From: CAWHOW01 sp963831005
GTDB lineage: Bacteria; Bacteroidota; Bacteroidia; Bacteroidales; CG2-30-32-10
Assembly (NCBI GenBank): GCA_963831005.1
Contig: CAWHOW010000042.1
Span: 62,001-126,000, forward strand
Reading direction: 5' to 3'
DNA: 64,000 nt
The position numbers were made by a program, and so were the translations under genes. Shown in pieces: positions 62,378 to 64,000 of this stretch. How positions within the stretch are numbered: the stretch's first letter is position 1; each line of letters starts with the position of its first letter. A model generated the notes under the pieces. The model saw only the letters and a list, made by a program, of their open reading frames with translations, was not told the DNA's origin and searched no databases.

Positions 62378-62743
62378 ATGGAAGAGATGGAAAACAAGGA
62401 CAAGCCACAACGGGACGAGATTTTTTCGAAAGCTGTAAGAGCAGGTAAAAGAACTTATTTCTTTGATGTGAAAAGTAACAGTGAAGAAAATTACTATGTA
62501 ACAATTACCGAAAGTAAAAAACGTTTTCTTGACCAGGAAGGGAAGTTTAAATACGAAAAACACAAGATTTTCCTTTATAAAGTGGACTTTGAAAAGTTTA
62601 TGGAAGGACTGAACGGCGTATTGGAGTTCGTTAAAACAAACCAACCTCCTGTTTCAGCCGCCACCGAAACTCCCTGCAACGAATTTACCGATGTTACTTT
62701 CGAGGATTTGAAAGAAACTTCGGAGAATGAAGAAGAAAAGTAA
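62378..62743 (+). CDS. DUF3276 / PUR-domain nucleic-acid-binding protein
   Basis: 121 aa. The core GKRTYFFDVKSNSEENYYVTI and FEKFMEGLNGVLEF matches the PurA-like single-stranded DNA/RNA-binding family of Bacteroidota. ATG at 62378 (TTG at 62372 less likely). Acidic C-terminal tail. Confidence 0.92.
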   Translation: MEEMENKDKPQRDEIFSKAVRAGKRTYFFDVKSNSEENYYVTITESKKRFLDQEGKFKYEKHKIFLYKVDFEKFMEGLNGVLEFVKTNQPPVSAATETPCNEFTDVTFEDLKETSENEEEK

Positions 62744-62784
62744 AGCAAAGCCATAACATTACTAACCTTTAAATAAATAAAATT

Positions 62785-63468
62785 ATGAACAGTTCATTAG
62801 TATGGGTAAGGTCGCAGAGGGAGGACTATCACGACCTGGAACCCGAAAAATTTAGTCCATTTAGCCAAAACATTATCAATCAATTAGCCGTTGACACCGA
62901 TGTGCCAATCGCCGGCTCGCCGGTTACTGCTGTAGTTTTCAATGGCTATATAAGCGGTGTGAATGCCGACATCCTTTCGAGGCAAACCAACAAATCGGCC
63001 GCGCTTACCCACGACGAAAAGGTTAAAGTAGGCCTCCTGCTTCACGCCACTAATGCAGTAGTTGGTTATATTGAAACCAGCGCTAATTTAAAGTATCCGG
63101 GAAATGAAGCTGCAATTGCTGTGGTACTGGCTCGTTTCGGACTAAAGCCCAGCGGTCATGGAGCATCGCATAAGCATATTTTTAAAGTATTGCACACGGC
63201 TTCAGGCAGTGTTACCCTGGAATGTCCTTCATTTGGCGATGGCGCCGATTACCACTGGCGTTGGAGCCCTAACGGTACCAGTAACTGGACCATATTAAAA
63301 TCAACCCATAAATCAACAGTTACAATTACCGATTTACCCAAGGATGCAAGGGCATATTTCTCGTATGATGTTTCGCTGCCCGTGGGAAAAGGGAAAAATC
63401 CCGCAATAAGCGCTTTGGCAAACGATTATTCGTGGAGCGGCGCTATTTCGGAAATGGTTCCTTTATAA
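62785..63468 (+). CDS. Unknown protein with C-terminal FnIII-like domain
   Basis: 227 aa, no signal peptide. The N-terminal half is helical, with DTDVPIAGSPVTAVVFNGYI then YIETSANLKYPGNEAAIAVVLA; the C-terminal half (residues 130-227) is beta-rich (SGSVTLECPSFGDG, YHWRWSPNGTSNW). Its plan is like that of the 17425-18165 protein, but direct homology is not certain. It is followed 20 bases later by the locus-3 repeat array. Confidence 0.7.
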   Translation: MNSSLVWVRSQREDYHDLEPEKFSPFSQNIINQLAVDTDVPIAGSPVTAVVFNGYISGVNADILSRQTNKSAALTHDEKVKVGLLLHATNAVVGYIETSANLKYPGNEAAIAVVLARFGLKPSGHGASHKHIFKVLHTASGSVTLECPSFGDGADYHWRWSPNGTSNWTILKSTHKSTVTITDLPKDARAYFSYDVSLPVGKGKNPAISALANDYSWSGAISEMVPL

Positions 63469-63488
63469 CCTGCCGGAAAATAAGCCTG

Positions 63489-63824
63489 GCAAAGGCTTAA
63501 CAATATTGAACAAAGTCGAAGCAATATAAAGCAAAGGCTTAACAATATTGAACAAAGTCGAAGCAATATAAAGCAAAGGCTTAACAATATTGAACAAAGT
63601 CGAAGCAATATAAAGCAAAGGCTTAACAATATTGAACAAAGTCGAAGCAATATAGAGCAAAGGCTTAACAATATTGAACAAAGTCGAAGCAATATAAAGC
63701 AAAGGCTTAACAATATTGAACAAAGTCGAAGCAATATAAAGCAAAGGCTTAACAATATTGAACAAAGTCGAAGCTTAATATAGCTAAGGCTTTATTATAG
63801 TAAACAAAGGGGAAGCACAATAAA
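63489..63824. repeat. 21/42-bp tandem repeat array, locus 3
   Basis: Eight 42-bp units (starts 63489, 63531, 63573, 63615, 63657, 63699, 63741, 63783), each two 21-bp halves that align: CAAAGGCTTAACAATATTG and CAAAGTCGAAGCAATATAA. The first six units are nearly identical (one G in unit 4), the last two degrade towards the next gene. No spacer-like variation. The array ends 16 bases before an ATG. Confidence 0.93.
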
Positions 63825-63840
63825 ACTAAGAATAAACAGA

Positions 63841-64000
63841 TGAAAAAATACACCAAATATTCCAACGAGTTTTTGTTAAACCACCTGAAAGAATTAGCCG
63901 TAAAGCTTGGCAGAACGCCTTACGGACGGGAAATTGATAAAGCCGGTATAGTAAAATGTGGACTTTACTATAAACGTTTCGGCAGCCTCAGCAAAGCCCA
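63841..64000 (+). CDS. HNH-associated repeat protein, N-terminal part
   Basis: The frame opens MKKYTKYSNEFLLNHLKELA, then VKLGRTPYGREIDKAGI and YYKRFGSLSKA, running off the window. This matches the homing-endonuclease-associated repeat (LKELAxxLGRTPxxREI, YxxxFGSLxxA), which usually precedes an HNH nuclease or occurs in tandem. The start is right after the 21/42-bp array. Confidence 0.75.

Noticed and set aside
63489..63824. CRISPR array at locus 3
   Set aside because: Units are contiguous 21/42-bp repeats with no unique spacers, the halves are not palindromic, and no cas gene is nearby.
1..64000. tRNA or rRNA genes
   Set aside because: None was recognised by eye on either strand; a covariance-model scan would be needed to exclude a single tRNA.

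Overview
The window is AT-rich DNA from a member of the Bacteroidota. Evidence: Bacteroidota-type promoters (TTG, about 20 bases, TAnnTTTG) at several genes, a type IX secretion (T9SS) C-terminal sorting domain, a PurA-like/DUF3276 protein, FISUMP, Haem_bd and DUF1573 families, and the housekeeping order nusB, DUF1573, yajC, YbbR, coaE. Genus cannot be set from the sequence alone.

Region 1 (about 0.6-20.5 kb, minus strand) and region 2 (about 25.4-42.0 kb, plus strand) are the two divergent arms of a flexirubin-type aryl polyene / dialkylresorcinol pigment cluster. Arm 1 carries DarA and DarB-like enzymes, two acyl carrier proteins, two ketosynthases plus a cysteine-less chain-length-factor-like partner, a ketoreductase, a hot-dog dehydratase, an aromatic amino acid ammonia-lyase, an ABC exporter, a BtrH/DUF4872 protein, a B12-type radical SAM enzyme, an LpxL-like acyltransferase, an ICMT-like membrane methyltransferase and a CrtI-like oxidoreductase. 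Arm 2 carries three more CrtI-like oxidoreductases, a GT2-DUF2062 glycosyltransferase, a fused MMPL exporter / PlsC acyltransferase / methyltransferase (with one frameshift), a C45/Ntn-type hydrolase, a phenylacetate-CoA-ligase-like enzyme and a PlsC-type acyltransferase. The likely logic is: aryl starter made by the lyase, activated by the ligase, extended on ACP by KS/CLF, KR and DH, joined to a dialkylresorcinol made by DarB/DarA, then decorated and exported.

The arms are separated by an insertion-sequence island (21-28.6 kb). An IS110 element is split by an IS5/IS903-group element (9-bp target duplication), which is itself split by an IS1595 element (8-bp duplication). An IS1634 element 2.4 kb further on has a target duplication of about 119 bp. 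A second island (42-46.6 kb) holds ISAs1 and IS66 elements that cut one T9SS cargo gene into three pieces. Non-autonomous elements with ends like those of the IS1595 element, each with perfect 8-bp target duplications, lie at 134-558, 46652-46869 and 61464-62063; the first and last are inverted copies of each other 61 kb apart.

The most unusual structure is a set of three tandem arrays, all with a 21-bp period but with different unit sequences (18209-18460, 47760-48074, 63489-63824). Each stops just before the start codon of a gene: two paralogous proteins of unknown function and one HNH-associated-repeat protein.

The last part (48.4-62.7 kb) is ordinary core genome: a TPR protein, ffh, folD, queE, an OmpA/PD40 protein, small secreted proteins, coaE, YbbR, yajC, DUF1573, nusB and a DUF3276 protein.
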